From: Brevibacillus brevis
GTDB lineage: Bacteria > Bacillota > Bacilli > Brevibacillales > Brevibacillaceae
DNA length: 64,000 nt
Assembly (NCBI RefSeq): GCF_001039275.2
Contig: NZ_CP030117.1
Coordinates: forward strand, 5,869,001-5,933,000
Direction: 5' to 3'
Positions 8,248 to 16,854 of the stretch are shown here, piece after piece. Position 1 is the stretch's first letter. Every line of letters starts with the position of its first letter. Under the pieces are notes generated by a model. The model was not told the DNA's origin. It made no database searches and worked only from the letters and a program-made list of their open reading frames with translations. Made by a program: the position numbers and the translations under genes.

Positions 8248-9216
8248 TTATCCGTTAACACGACCGATTTCATTAGCAGCCTTATCCAACGTACCATCAA
8301 TCGTTGTAATGACCCGTTGGTTCGCTTCATAAGCGCGAAGAACACTCATCATGTTCGTCATGGTTTGACCAGGGTCTACATTGGAGCGTTCACGCCAGCC
8401 TTGTTGCATACCGTATCGACCTGCAATCGTAGGCGTAGCGTAGGTACCTGCCGCCAGAGCTGCTTGATCGTTCGCTTCAGCAACATCAATCGCTTCGACG
8501 TTTATGTCGCCTTCCCAGCGGAAAACGTTGGTTCCCTCACGAACCAGCATCAAGGGATTGGTTACTACAGCCAGTCCCAACCGAGGATGGGCTGCCAGAG
8601 ATTGATATTCATTCGTGTTCGGGTCTTTGTACAACAATTCACCAGCTTCGTTGATCTTCAAATCTTGTCCAGCATTAATTCCACTAACTGGATCATTGAC
8701 TCGAATCGCCTGATTTTGATTGTCCAGAACATAGTACCCATCAGCCGTTACCAAGTAACCGTCCGCATTCACGCTCCAGTTGCCGTTTCGCGTGTAACGA
8801 ATATCCTCTTCTTGAGCTGGCTGCGTCACATCCTCAATCCGCGCCACACTGTAAAACAACCGTCGCTCATTTCCATCCTGATCTGGCTGAATATTGTCCA
8901 TCAACGCAAGATCATACGGATTGCGTGTCTCTTCAATATCCCCCTGCGCAAAATTCGGCAGCGCCTCCGACATGTATACCCCTGTGTGCAAACGCCCGAT
9001 AATGGCAGGTTGTCCAGGCATAGTAGGGACACCCGGAACATCCAGTCCTTCCTGATCATTCATGCGTGAGAGCAATTGCTCCGGAAATGCACGCATGACA
9101 CCCACGTCCTGTTTGAACCCGGGTGTATTGATATTTGCTAAGTTGTTCGCCAGCGATTCCTGCCTGTTCTGCAAAGCCAGCATGCCAGATGCAGACGTAT
9201 ACAAGCCTCTGATCAC
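8248..9216 (-). CDS. flhO: Flagellar basal-body rod/hook protein FlhO
   Basis: 322 residues. The N-terminal flagellar rod motif is ASGMLALQNRQESLANNLANINTPGFKQ; the C-terminal helix is VDPGQTMTNMMSVLRAYEANQRVI. This is the FlgF/FlgG-like architecture. The start is GTG 9216 after GGGGGTAAG. The gene begins seven bases after mbl ends, implying read-through from the cell-shape gene. The product is a rod subunit of the flagellar basal body and paralogous to FlhP. The central region has extended Asp/Asn-rich loops. Confidence 0.92.
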   Translation of the reverse strand: MIRGLYTSASGMLALQNRQESLANNLANINTPGFKQDVGVMRAFPEQLLSRMNDQEGLDVPGVPTMPGQPAIIGRLHTGVYMSEALPNFAQGDIEETRNPYDLALMDNIQPDQDGNERRLFYSVARIEDVTQPAQEEDIRYTRNGNWSVNADGYLVTADGYYVLDNQNQAIRVNDPVSGINAGQDLKINEAGELLYKDPNTNEYQSLAAHPRLGLAVVTNPLMLVREGTNVFRWEGDINVEAIDVAEANDQAALAAGTYATPTIAGRYGMQQGWRERSNVDPGQTMTNMMSVLRAYEANQRVITTIDGTLDKAANEIGRVNG

Positions 9217-9223
9217 TTAAATC

Positions 9224-10240
9224 TTACCCCCTGAATAATCGCTTATTCGAGTGAGCCGGCATCTTGTCCAAATAGTCCAGCATCATTCCTGTTCCTTTTG
9301 CAACGCACATCATTGGCTCGTCCGCTACCAGCACAGGAACCTTCAGCTCCTCTGCCAGAATCTCGTCAATACCGTGCAATAATGCGCCACCACCGGTCAG
9401 GAAAACACCCTTATCAATTATATCGGCAGAAAGCTCCGGAGGTGTTCGTTCTAAAACAGATTTTGAGGCTTGTACAATCGCACTCACCGACTCAGCCAGG
9501 GCTTCCTGGACTTCATTGGAGCGAATGGTAATCGTTTGCGGCAAGCCGCTTACCATGTCTCGACCCCGAATGTCCATTTCGTCCTGGCGTCCGCCGGATA
9601 CGGTTCCAATCTGAACCTTGATATCTTCAGCCGTACGCTCTCCAATCAGCAATTTGTATTTATTTTTTATGTAACGCATGATAGCCACATCGAATGTATC
9701 GCCTGCTATTTTAATGGAGGAAGACGTGACAATATCGCCCATCGACAATACCGCTACATCGGTCGTTCCCCCACCGATATCCACTACCATATTACCGGAC
9801 GGCTGAAAAATGTCCATACCTGCCCCAACTGCGGCGACTTTCGGTTCTTCTTCGATAAAAACTTCTCTTGCTCCACCGCTGCGCTCAGCTGCTTCACGAA
9901 TTGCTTTTTGCTCAACAGACGTGATGTTGGTCGGGCAGCAAATCAAAATACGCGGACGGGCAAACATGCTCTTTCCACCAATTTTGTTCAAGAAGTGCTT
10001 TAACATGGCCTCTGTGATTTCAAAATCCGCGATAACCCCTTCTCGCAAAGGTCGGATCGCTACGATGTTTCCTGGGGTGCGGCCTACCATGCGATAGGCT
10101 TCATTTCCTACGGCCAAAACTTTTCTGGTTTTACTATCTATTGCCACGACAGATGGTTCGTCTAGGACAATTCCCTTGCCTTTTACAAAAACCAAGACAT
10201 TGGCCGTGCCCAAGTCGATTCCGATATCTTTGCCAAACAT
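9224..10240 (-). CDS. mbl: Rod shape-determining protein Mbl (MreB-like actin)
   Basis: 338 residues, bacterial actin of the MreB/Mbl family. It forms membrane-associated filaments that direct lateral wall synthesis. Actin phosphate motifs are visible: DIGIDLGTANVLV at the N-terminus, VDIGGGTTDVAVLS mid-protein and TGGGALL near the C-terminus. The start is ATG 10240 with GGGAGGACC upstream. In-frame codons further upstream (to 10309) lack a ribosome binding site. Position downstream of spoIIID and upstream of flhO/flhP matches B. subtilis mbl rather than mreB or mreBH. Confidence 0.93.
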   Translation of the reverse strand: MFGKDIGIDLGTANVLVFVKGKGIVLDEPSVVAIDSKTRKVLAVGNEAYRMVGRTPGNIVAIRPLREGVIADFEITEAMLKHFLNKIGGKSMFARPRILICCPTNITSVEQKAIREAAERSGGAREVFIEEEPKVAAVGAGMDIFQPSGNMVVDIGGGTTDVAVLSMGDIVTSSSIKIAGDTFDVAIMRYIKNKYKLLIGERTAEDIKVQIGTVSGGRQDEMDIRGRDMVSGLPQTITIRSNEVQEALAESVSAIVQASKSVLERTPPELSADIIDKGVFLTGGGALLHGIDEILAEELKVPVLVADEPMMCVAKGTGMMLDYLDKMPAHSNKRLFRG

Positions 10241-10321
10241 GAAAGGTCCTCCCTGATTACCAGTTACATTTCTACCTAATATCATAGGCTCTTCTACGTG
10301 AGAGGACAAGGAAATTCTTTC

Positions 10322-10606
10322 TTACACACTCTCCTCCTGTTCTACTCGTACTTTTTTACTACGCCGTTTGTACTTGATTTTGGTCGCTTCGCCCCCCCGA
10401 AGATGTCTGATGGCTTTGTGATATTCCAAAATTTCCTTAACCTGGTTCGCCAACTCTGGATTTATCTCAGGCAGCCGCTCAGTCAAGTCCTTGTGCACAG
10501 TACTTTTCGAAACACCGAACTCTTTAGCGATCATCCGAACCGTATTTCTTGTCTCTACAATATATCGGCCGATTTTGATGGTCCGCTCTTTGATGTAGTC
10601 GTGCAC
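10322..10606 (-). CDS. spoIIID: Sporulation transcriptional regulator SpoIIID
   Basis: 94 residues, start GTG 10606 with AGGAGG eight bases upstream. It is a mother-cell DNA-binding protein that activates and represses sigma-E and sigma-K genes. The helix-turn-helix TVRMIAKEFGVSKSTVHKDLTER is intact. The basic C-terminal tail (KIKYKRRSKKVR) matches the second DNA-contacting region known for SpoIIID. Length equals the B. subtilis protein to within one residue. A sigma-E-like promoter lies upstream. mbl follows after 81 bases. Confidence 0.95.
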   Translation of the reverse strand: MHDYIKERTIKIGRYIVETRNTVRMIAKEFGVSKSTVHKDLTERLPEINPELANQVKEILEYHKAIRHLRGGEATKIKYKRRSKKVRVEQEESV

Positions 10607-10641
10607 ATTACTCGCCTCCTTGTATCTACATTGTCTGATAC

Positions 10642-10670
10642 AATATATGGGTGCGTAGGGACACATATTC
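10642..10670 (-). promoter_or_regulatory. Putative sigma-E promoter of spoIIID
   Basis: On the minus strand GAATATG (10670-10664), 14 bases, then CATATATT (10649-10642). This fits the sigma-E pattern kmATATT-N13-15-CATACAnT. The implied start leaves a leader of about 30 nt that includes the ribosome binding site. spoIIID is a sigma-E gene in B. subtilis. Confidence 0.55.
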
Positions 10671-10732
10671 TACGTTTCCAAGCCTGACAAGCCAGCACGG
10701 CCGCATCTTTTTTCAACAGTTTGTACCACACG

Positions 10733-10775
10733 CAAAAAAACACCCGCAATTGTTGTATTTTGCAGGTGTTTTTCT
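10733..10775 (-). terminator. Terminator of spoIIQ
   Basis: AAAACACCTGCAA / TTGCGGGTGTTTT stem followed by a T-run on the minus strand, 12 bases after the spoIIQ stop. Confidence 0.85.
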
Positions 10776-10786
10776 AAATTCAATGG

Positions 10787-11521
10787 TTATTGATTTTTTA
10801 CTTCCGTTTCAGCCTGAATCAAGTATTGCTCTGGATTGACAGGCTTGTTATCGATGCGAACTTCAAAGTGAAGATGTGCGCCAGCGTCTTTTTCAAAGGT
10901 GTTGCGTCCAGCAGACCCGATTACTTGACCTTGTGTCACTTCATCGCCTGGTTTGACTGTTACGCTTTCCAGACTTTGATATACCGTAATCATTTTGTCT
11001 TTGTGCTCAATCTCAATCTCGTTGCCGACAAGTGGATCGTTCACCACTTTTACTACTTTACCCGCAAGAGCTGCGATGACATCAAAGCTCTTGCCATCCG
11101 TGGATACGAGGTCAATACCTGTGTGCGGATAGAAGGTGCTGTCGAAGCTCACCAATGCTTTTTGCTGATTGTCCTTGGAAGCTTTCTCATCGTAGTAGTT
11201 CATGCCCACATTGTACTGCACGCCTTTTCCTACTGGCCATGCGAGTGGTTGTACGCCACTTGTAGCAGGTACCGCTTCTTCGTTTTGCGGTGTAGTTGTC
11301 TCAGGAGCTGCAGGAGTTGTCACTGCCACGCCATCTGTGCCATTCGTCATTTTGGATACCGTGTCCATGACATTGCCCTGATACCACATCACAAAAGCGA
11401 GAATGATTGCTGCGGTGCCGATGTAGATTGCAGGAAACGCCCATTTCTTGCCCAAAACTTTTTTCCAAGAACTTGCCTTCTTGAATGGAATCGGTTGATT
11501 TTGATTTTTTTGATCTTCCAT
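10787..11521 (-). CDS. spoIIQ: Stage II sporulation protein SpoIIQ, M23/LytM domain
   Basis: About 244 residues. It has a basic N-terminus, one transmembrane helix (AFPAIYIGTAAIILAFVMWY), a Pro/Thr linker, then a LytM (M23) domain. It is the forespore membrane half of the SpoIIQ-SpoIIIAH channel and needed for engulfment. The metal ligands look complete: PHTGIDL (His and Asp) and HLHFEV (HxH). In B. subtilis SpoIIQ the first His is missing. ATG 11521 is favoured (GAGGTG nine bases upstream); in-frame ATG 11530 and GTG 11533 are possible. It lies next to spoIID, its engulfment partner. B. subtilis spoIIQ is a sigma-F gene; I could not fix a promoter. Confidence 0.93.
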   Translation of the reverse strand: MEDQKNQNQPIPFKKASSWKKVLGKKWAFPAIYIGTAAIILAFVMWYQGNVMDTVSKMTNGTDGVAVTTPAAPETTTPQNEEAVPATSGVQPLAWPVGKGVQYNVGMNYYDEKASKDNQQKALVSFDSTFYPHTGIDLVSTDGKSFDVIAALAGKVVKVVNDPLVGNEIEIEHKDKMITVYQSLESVTVKPGDEVTQGQVIGSAGRNTFEKDAGAHLHFEVRIDNKPVNPEQYLIQAETEVKNQ

Positions 11522-11608
11522 TTTATTCATCACCTCATCCCTCAGTATCGCCAGAATTTTGGCGTATAAACCTGAGAGAGTAGGGAAAAGTAAAAATTTG
11601 CTTTTCTT

Positions 11609-12625
11609 TTAAGCTGGGATCACTCTTTTATACTCTTGCAGACTAATTCCTTGGTAGAAGTGCTTGACGATTTGCTCCGCGCTTTTGCCGCTTTTGGCCA
11701 TTCCATTTGCTCCCCACTGGCTCATCCCGACACCATGACCGTACCCTTTGGTCGTAATGAAAACCTGATTACCGCGCAAGTCCAGCGTAAAGGAGGAAGA
11801 ATTCAAATTGAGCTTTTCACGAAACTCTCTTCCCGTAAATTCCTTGCCGCCAATACTGATGGTTCCTACGCGATTTCCGGTTGTACGTGATTCGATCCGA
11901 TACCAGGAACCATTGGTAGAAGCCTCCTGCGTGAGCTTGACGCCCAAATTCTTTTCTAGCTCCACGGTGGACATGACAACCGTTTCCTCATAGCGAGGAG
12001 ATTGAATATCCCAAGGACTCGCAACGCTCTTCAAATAAGGAATGGGCTTTTCCCAATATTCATCCGAGTTCTCTGTAAAGCCATTACTGGTGGAAAAAAA
12101 CGTCGCGTCAATGGGCTCGTTCTGGTAGGTCAGGATAACCCCTGCCGTCGCCATAACTGCTTGTTGGATGCGTTTGTTTTTCCATTCGTATTGGTCTCCC
12201 CAACGCTCACGCCGCTGCTGTTCATCCATATAGACTTGATGCTGCACCGTATCCAAGACCTGCCCGCCTGATGGCACATCATCAAACTTGCCCTCTTTTA
12301 ACCGTCGCACGATATAGGTCCTGGCCGCCAACGCCTGTGCTTTTAAAGCCTCCAGCTCGAACTCAGCAGGCATTTCCGCCGCTACGACTCCGGTAATATA
12401 CGTTTCTAGCGGCAATGTTTCCACGGCCTTTTTTTCTGTGCGGTACACCTTTACCGGCAGAGAGGCAGCGGATTCCTTCGTCGCTGGTATGGCAGGTTCC
12501 GAGACGGCCACAGTTGGCTGACTGACAGGACCTTTTTCTGGTGAAAACCAAAAGACCAGAGCAGCAGGCATCAGGACGAGCAAGATCGGCAAAGCGATAA
12601 ACCACATGAGTAGATAGCGTTTCAT
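11609..12625 (-). CDS. spoIID: Stage II sporulation protein SpoIID, lytic transglycosylase
   Basis: 338 residues with an N-terminal membrane anchor (residues 4-28). The SpoIID domain follows (LPLETYITGVVAAEMPAEFELEALKAQALAARTY) and a C-terminal YGHGVGMSQWGANGMA motif. It cleaves glycan strands at the septum to drive engulfment with SpoIIM and SpoIIP. The conserved Glu in AAEMP is the expected catalytic acid. GGGGAGG precedes ATG 12625. A 173-base gap and a terminator separate it from murA, so it has its own promoter; a sigma-E type is expected but I could not place one confidently. Confidence 0.94.
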   Translation of the reverse strand: MKRYLLMWFIALPILLVLMPAALVFWFSPEKGPVSQPTVAVSEPAIPATKESAASLPVKVYRTEKKAVETLPLETYITGVVAAEMPAEFELEALKAQALAARTYIVRRLKEGKFDDVPSGGQVLDTVQHQVYMDEQQRRERWGDQYEWKNKRIQQAVMATAGVILTYQNEPIDATFFSTSNGFTENSDEYWEKPIPYLKSVASPWDIQSPRYEETVVMSTVELEKNLGVKLTQEASTNGSWYRIESRTTGNRVGTISIGGKEFTGREFREKLNLNSSSFTLDLRGNQVFITTKGYGHGVGMSQWGANGMAKSGKSAEQIVKHFYQGISLQEYKRVIPA

Positions 12626-12735
12626 GCAAGAGATCCTCCCCGTTACGTACTAGACACGAAAAGTCTGAATAACCTACTAAAAGTCTATGTTCTGCAACAG
12701 AGCGGTAGAACGAGAGAATGAGAGAGTCGAGAGAA

Positions 12736-12772
12736 CGAAAAAAAGACCCCCTGCATCCGCAGAGAATCTTTC
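12736..12772 (-). terminator. Terminator of murA
   Basis: AAGATTCTCTGC-GGAT-GCAGGGGGTCTT pairs over 12 bp (several G-T pairs) and is followed by a seven-T run on the minus strand. Confidence 0.75.
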
Positions 12773-12798
12773 GTTTTGCCATATGGTTGACGCATTTA

Positions 12799-14124
12799 TC
12801 AAGCAAAATTAGGAGAGAAACTTACTTTGATGGTTTCGGAAACTGCTTTTTCACGAGCCTTTTCTTCTGGAACCACGCGTTCTACATCTGCTCCTAAAGC
12901 CAATAGCTTTTCCGTAAAGTTTACGTAGCCACGGTCAATATGGTGCAGGGCAGAAACCTCAGTCTCTCCCTCAGATACAAGCCCAGCCAGTACAAGTGCT
13001 GCACCCGCACGCAAGTCAGTTGCTGCTACCTTGCTGCCTGTCAGCTTGGAACCACCTTCGACGATGGCACTGCGGCCTTCGATCTTGATGTTCGCATTCA
13101 TGCGACGGAACTCTTCCACGTGCATGAAGCGGTTCTCAAATACTGTTTCGGTCACGATGCTCGTTCCTTCTGAAACAAGCAAAAGCGCCATCATTTGCGA
13201 CTGCATATCCGTCGGGAAGCCAGGGTATGGCAGCGTCTTGAGGTCAACTGCTTTCAGTGGGCCTGTGCGGCGTACACGAATGCCGTTTTCTTGCTCCTCA
13301 ATGTCCACGCCCATTTCACGAAGCTTGGCCGTCACGGATTTAAGATGATCGCAAATCGCACCTTCCACAAAGACGTCCCCACCGGTAATCGCTGCAGCCA
13401 CCATGAAAGTTCCTGCTTCAATGCGGTCAGGAATGACACAATGTGTGCAGCCCTTCATCTTTTCCACGCCTTCGATGCGAATCGAACCTGTACCCGCTCC
13501 GCGGATTTTTGCTCCCATCCTGTTCAGGAAGTTCGCCAAATCAACGATCTCTGGCTCTTCTGCCGCATTTTCGATCAATGTGGTTCCCTCTGCCAAAGCA
13601 GCGGCCATCATGATATTTTCTGTTGCACCGACGCTAGCAATATCCAGGTAGATTTTCGCACCCTTCAATCGTCCTTCTACCGTCGCTTCAATAAACCCTT
13701 GTCCGATTTCGATTTTGGCTCCCATAGCCTCAAACCCTTTTAGGTGCTGGTCGATCGGGCGCGTACCAATGGCACATCCACCCGGAAGAGCGACACGAGC
13801 TTGTCCTTTTCTGGCTAAAAGCGGCCCCATCACGAGGAAAGATGCGCGCATTTTGCGGACCAGTTCATAGGACGCTTCTACACTCGTAAGCTTGGAAGCA
13901 TCGATCGTCAGCACTTCATGATCATATGTAAGGGAGATTCCCATCGATTTCAAGAGGTCGCATATCGTCCGGACATCGTCAAGGCCTGGTACGTCTGAGA
14001 TGACGCAAGTCCCTTCTTCTGCCAAGATAGATGCTGCAATAATAGGGAGTACGGCATTTTTGGCGCCAGATACTTTTACATTTCCAGCCAATGCCTTACC
14101 ACCACGGACAATAATTTTATCCAA
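12799..14124 (-). CDS. murA: UDP-N-acetylglucosamine 1-carboxyvinyltransferase MurA
   Basis: 441 residues. It transfers enolpyruvate from PEP to UDP-GlcNAc, the first committed peptidoglycan step, in the cytosol. Lys22-Asn23 and the catalytic, fosfomycin-reactive Cys117 (PGGCAIGTRPID) are present. The start appears to be TTG 14124 with GGAGGGG at good spacing and conserved N-terminal DKIIVRGG. Synteny (ywmB upstream, spoIID downstream) indicates the murAA paralogue. It ends in a strong terminator. The C-terminus is 10-15 residues longer than many homologues (KAREKAVSETIKVSFSPNFA). Confidence 0.96.
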   Translation of the reverse strand: MDKIIVRGGKALAGNVKVSGAKNAVLPIIAASILAEEGTCVISDVPGLDDVRTICDLLKSMGISLTYDHEVLTIDASKLTSVEASYELVRKMRASFLVMGPLLARKGQARVALPGGCAIGTRPIDQHLKGFEAMGAKIEIGQGFIEATVEGRLKGAKIYLDIASVGATENIMMAAALAEGTTLIENAAEEPEIVDLANFLNRMGAKIRGAGTGSIRIEGVEKMKGCTHCVIPDRIEAGTFMVAAAITGGDVFVEGAICDHLKSVTAKLREMGVDIEEQENGIRVRRTGPLKAVDLKTLPYPGFPTDMQSQMMALLLVSEGTSIVTETVFENRFMHVEEFRRMNANIKIEGRSAIVEGGSKLTGSKVAATDLRAGAALVLAGLVSEGETEVSALHHIDRGYVNFTEKLLALGADVERVVPEEKAREKAVSETIKVSFSPNFA

Positions 14125-14142
14125 TGTGTACCCCTCCGCGTG

Positions 14143-14886
14143 CTAATATTCCACAGTGATGATTGGTGTACCTACCGTAATCCATGTTCCAGAATGGCTG
14201 TCACGATGCGTAGCCACCTGTAGATTCATCTTTTGACCGTTTAACGCGATGAATGATTCCCACATAGGGGTATACCCTGAAATGCTGACAACCGTATCAT
14301 CTTGCAAACGTTCTAATTCTGTCGCCTGGAGAGTACCAAAAATCGACAATATTTTACCCTCCTGTTGGTCAACACCCATCTTAACATTGTACAATCCGCG
14401 AATACAAGTGCTAATTTGCGGAATAAAGTCGGCGCTTTGCAGGGCATTCGTGAAGGTTTCCTGTACTTGTCCAATATATAGTAGGGAATCACGGTTTCCA
14501 GATAACTGAAGTACTAGATATACAGAAAATGCTCCATTTTTAGGAACTCCTGTCACCTCGTAGCTCAGATCCACGCCGTTTTGTGTGTATGTAGTCCTAT
14601 ATGCGAGTATGTTGTGTTTACGCGATTGTTCGCTTGGGGAAAACGGAATCTCAAGTTGTTGTGCCCATTTCGTCGCCAACTCTTTTACTTGTTCAGAACG
14701 CAGGCCTTCTCCCATCGCCGTACGCATACGTACCTGAACTGATACACCCGTTGCGCCCGTTTCTTCTAGTACTTTCATCATTTTTGTCACAACCGGCTTT
14801 TCTTCCTTTGCTTGTGCAGGCATCCAATACACGGCCCCCATCACGAGCAATAGAGCCAGCACGCACCAACCAGACCATTTCCCCAT
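14143..14886 (-). CDS. ywmB: YwmB-like secreted protein (DUF1779, TATA-box-binding-like fold)
   Basis: 247 residues with a signal peptide at residues 1-26 (GWCVLALLLVMGAVYWMPAQA). The remainder is soluble and matches the YwmB family by position and by segments such as VLEETGATGVSVQVRMR and LLYIGQVQETFTNALQ. The family has a TBP-like fold but no established biochemical function. It is expected outside the membrane. It sits 18 bases upstream of murA, so it is probably cotranscribed and may relate to the envelope. AAGGGAGAGG precedes ATG 14886. Confidence 0.85.
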   Translation of the reverse strand: MGKWSGWCVLALLLVMGAVYWMPAQAKEEKPVVTKMMKVLEETGATGVSVQVRMRTAMGEGLRSEQVKELATKWAQQLEIPFSPSEQSRKHNILAYRTTYTQNGVDLSYEVTGVPKNGAFSVYLVLQLSGNRDSLLYIGQVQETFTNALQSADFIPQISTCIRGLYNVKMGVDQQEGKILSIFGTLQATELERLQDDTVVSISGYTPMWESFIALNGQKMNLQVATHRDSHSGTWITVGTPIITVEY

Positions 14887-14983
14887 TGATATCCTCTCCC
14901 TTTGCTTACATGTATCTCTTTGTACTTCTCATTTTGTACATGTAGCTGGGTGGATATACCAGCGAATCGTCGTCTTTGGGTAT

Positions 14984-15214
14984 TTAGTTGAACAAATTCC
15001 CGAATGTCAGGGACCAGCCCAAGTAATCAAGGAAAAAGCGGGACAGTTCATATCCAATCACAATGGAAAGAAAAATTTGCAACAGCTTCGCCTGAGCACC
15101 ATTTGGTTTTTTCAAAATCTTATCAAAGCGAAAGGATTGCAGCGCCCACCAAGCGAGCCCAATAAACGCAATCGATAAAATGATACTCAACAAGCCATAT
15201 ACTTCTTGTGGCAT
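14984..15214 (-). CDS. ywzB: DUF1146 membrane protein YwzB
   Basis: 76 residues with two transmembrane helices (YGLLSIILSIAFIGLAWWAL and LLQIFLSIVIGYELSRFFLDYL) joined by a basic loop. It matches the YwzB/DUF1146 family by length, topology and position between ywmB and the respiratory operon. Function unknown. ATG 15214 has GAGGAGG seven to eight bases upstream. Confidence 0.85.
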   Translation of the reverse strand: MPQEVYGLLSIILSIAFIGLAWWALQSFRFDKILKKPNGAQAKLLQIFLSIVIGYELSRFFLDYLGWSLTFGNLFN

Positions 15215-15248
15215 GCTCGTTACCTCCTCATTACCCTACCGAGAATCA

Positions 15249-15288
15249 TAGAAAAAGGGACGGCCCGATTACGAGCCATCCCTTCTAT
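15249..15288 (-). terminator. Terminator of the nuo operon
   Basis: AAGGGATGGCTC-GTAATC-GGGCCGTCCCTT stem of 12 bp followed by TTTTTC on the minus strand, 31 bases after the nuoN stop. Confidence 0.85.
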
Positions 15289-15318
15289 TGTACCTGAAGT
15301 GCTATTCAGTTACGAGTA

Positions 15319-16851
15319 TCACTGAGAGCTGGGAGAGAGCATGTTCCCAAAATCAAAGGACGGATTGAAATGAATCTGGATATAGTCGGTAACCAGACCC
15401 GGGAAAGCACCGAAGAATACGGTAGCGATTGCCATGATGAGAATAAACGTCCAAATGCCTTTTGGCACAACCATAGGTGCTTCGGTTGTCCCGGGACGCA
15501 TGTACATCTGACGAATAATCCCAAAGTAGTAGTAGTAGGAAATAACGCTGGTGATGATCATAATCGCCGCCAGCCAGTAGTTTTCTACCACTAATGTACC
15601 CATGAACAGATAGAACTTCCCGAAGAAGCCAACCGTAATCGGGATACCTGCCAGGGACAAGAGGAAGATGCTCATCGCAATAGCCATCACTGGTGAGCGA
15701 TGATACAATCCGGCGAATCCTTTCAAATCCTCCGTCTCCTGCTCACGAGATACAACCATAATCACAGCGAAAGCACCAAAGCTGACGATCAAATAACCGA
15801 ACAGATAGAAGATTACTTCGCTGAAAAAGAGAGAGGTCGGCGGTACAAACGGCACGAGCAAATAGCCCGCTTGCGCAATACCTGAATAAGCCATCATACG
15901 CTTGACGTTTGTCTGCCTGAGCGCCATCGTATTCCCGATAATCATTGAGGCCGCTGCCATCAGCCCCAGATAGAGACTTCCCTCTTCGAAAAAGAACCGT
16001 CCTGATCCCGTTCCATCGGAAACGTTGAAAAACGAGATCATCATCACTCGAAAGATCAGCGCGAACCCTGCTGCTTTTGACACAACTGCCAGGAAAGCAG
16101 TGACCGGGGTAGGAGCACCCTGATACACATCTGGCGCCCACATGTGGTTAGGCGCTGCAGATATTTTGAATGCAAGACCTACTGCAAGAAACGCAAACGC
16201 CGTATAAACGAGGAACTGATAGCCCGCCATTCCCGCTTCTGCCAATCGGAATGAGATTTCATAAATATGAGTGGTTCCCGTGAGTCCGTACACGTACGAC
16301 ATCCCAAACAGGAGCACAGCCGTGGCAATACTTCCCGAAACGACGTATTTGAATGCCGACTCGTTGGAAAGCCGTGATTTTTTTCGCAATCCGACCAGTA
16401 CATAGGACGAGAGAGACAATAGCTCCAGTCCCACAAACAAGGTAATCAAGTCAGCCGACGAAGCCATGACCATAGCCCCGAGAAGCCCGGTCAGCAGCAA
16501 ATAGTAATACTCGCCTCTGTGCTGGACTTCCCCCGATTTCAGGTAAGACAGCGAGATGAGAATGGCAAAAGCTGTCCCTGCCAGGAAAATCAGCTTGAAC
16601 GCATTGCCGTAATCATCGATTCGGATCATGTCGATCATGTAGCTGTATGGCTTATCGAGAGCATTCATATTGTTGATCACAAAGATCGCCGCTATGACCG
16701 TTGCCAGAAAGGATAGCCAACCGATGACCTGCTTGCCAAGGCGTTTGCCCGCAAAAAGATCCAGCAGTGATAAAAAGGTAGCAAAGCCAAGAATGATAAA
16801 CTCGGGCAGAAGGTAGCTCCAGTCATATGAGAAAATATCTTTAACCTCCAT
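15319..16851 (-). CDS. nuoN: NADH-quinone oxidoreductase subunit N
   Basis: 510 residues, 13-14 transmembrane helices, antiporter-like proton-pumping subunit of complex I. The conserved Glu in GLELLSLSSYVLVG, Lys in the AAPNHMWAPDVYQGAPTPVTAFLAVVSKAAGF region and the MMAYSGIAQAGYLL helix are visible. GGAGGG precedes ATG 16851, three bases after nuoM ends. Last gene of the operon. Confidence 0.95.
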   Translation of the reverse strand: MEVKDIFSYDWSYLLPEFIILGFATFLSLLDLFAGKRLGKQVIGWLSFLATVIAAIFVINNMNALDKPYSYMIDMIRIDDYGNAFKLIFLAGTAFAILISLSYLKSGEVQHRGEYYYLLLTGLLGAMVMASSADLITLFVGLELLSLSSYVLVGLRKKSRLSNESAFKYVVSGSIATAVLLFGMSYVYGLTGTTHIYEISFRLAEAGMAGYQFLVYTAFAFLAVGLAFKISAAPNHMWAPDVYQGAPTPVTAFLAVVSKAAGFALIFRVMMISFFNVSDGTGSGRFFFEEGSLYLGLMAAASMIIGNTMALRQTNVKRMMAYSGIAQAGYLLVPFVPPTSLFFSEVIFYLFGYLIVSFGAFAVIMVVSREQETEDLKGFAGLYHRSPVMAIAMSIFLLSLAGIPITVGFFGKFYLFMGTLVVENYWLAAIMIITSVISYYYYFGIIRQMYMRPGTTEAPMVVPKGIWTFILIMAIATVFFGAFPGLVTDYIQIHFNPSFDFGNMLSPSSQ

Positions 16852-16854
16852 GGA

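Noticed and set aside
10619..10649. Alternative sigma-E promoter for spoIIID (CATATATT as -35, GATACAAG as -10)
   Set aside because: The transcript would start downstream of the ribosome binding site, leaving the GTG start without it.
12660..12720. CATAGACT near the spoIID upstream region as a sigma-E -10
   Set aside because: No acceptable -35 at 13-15 bases upstream.
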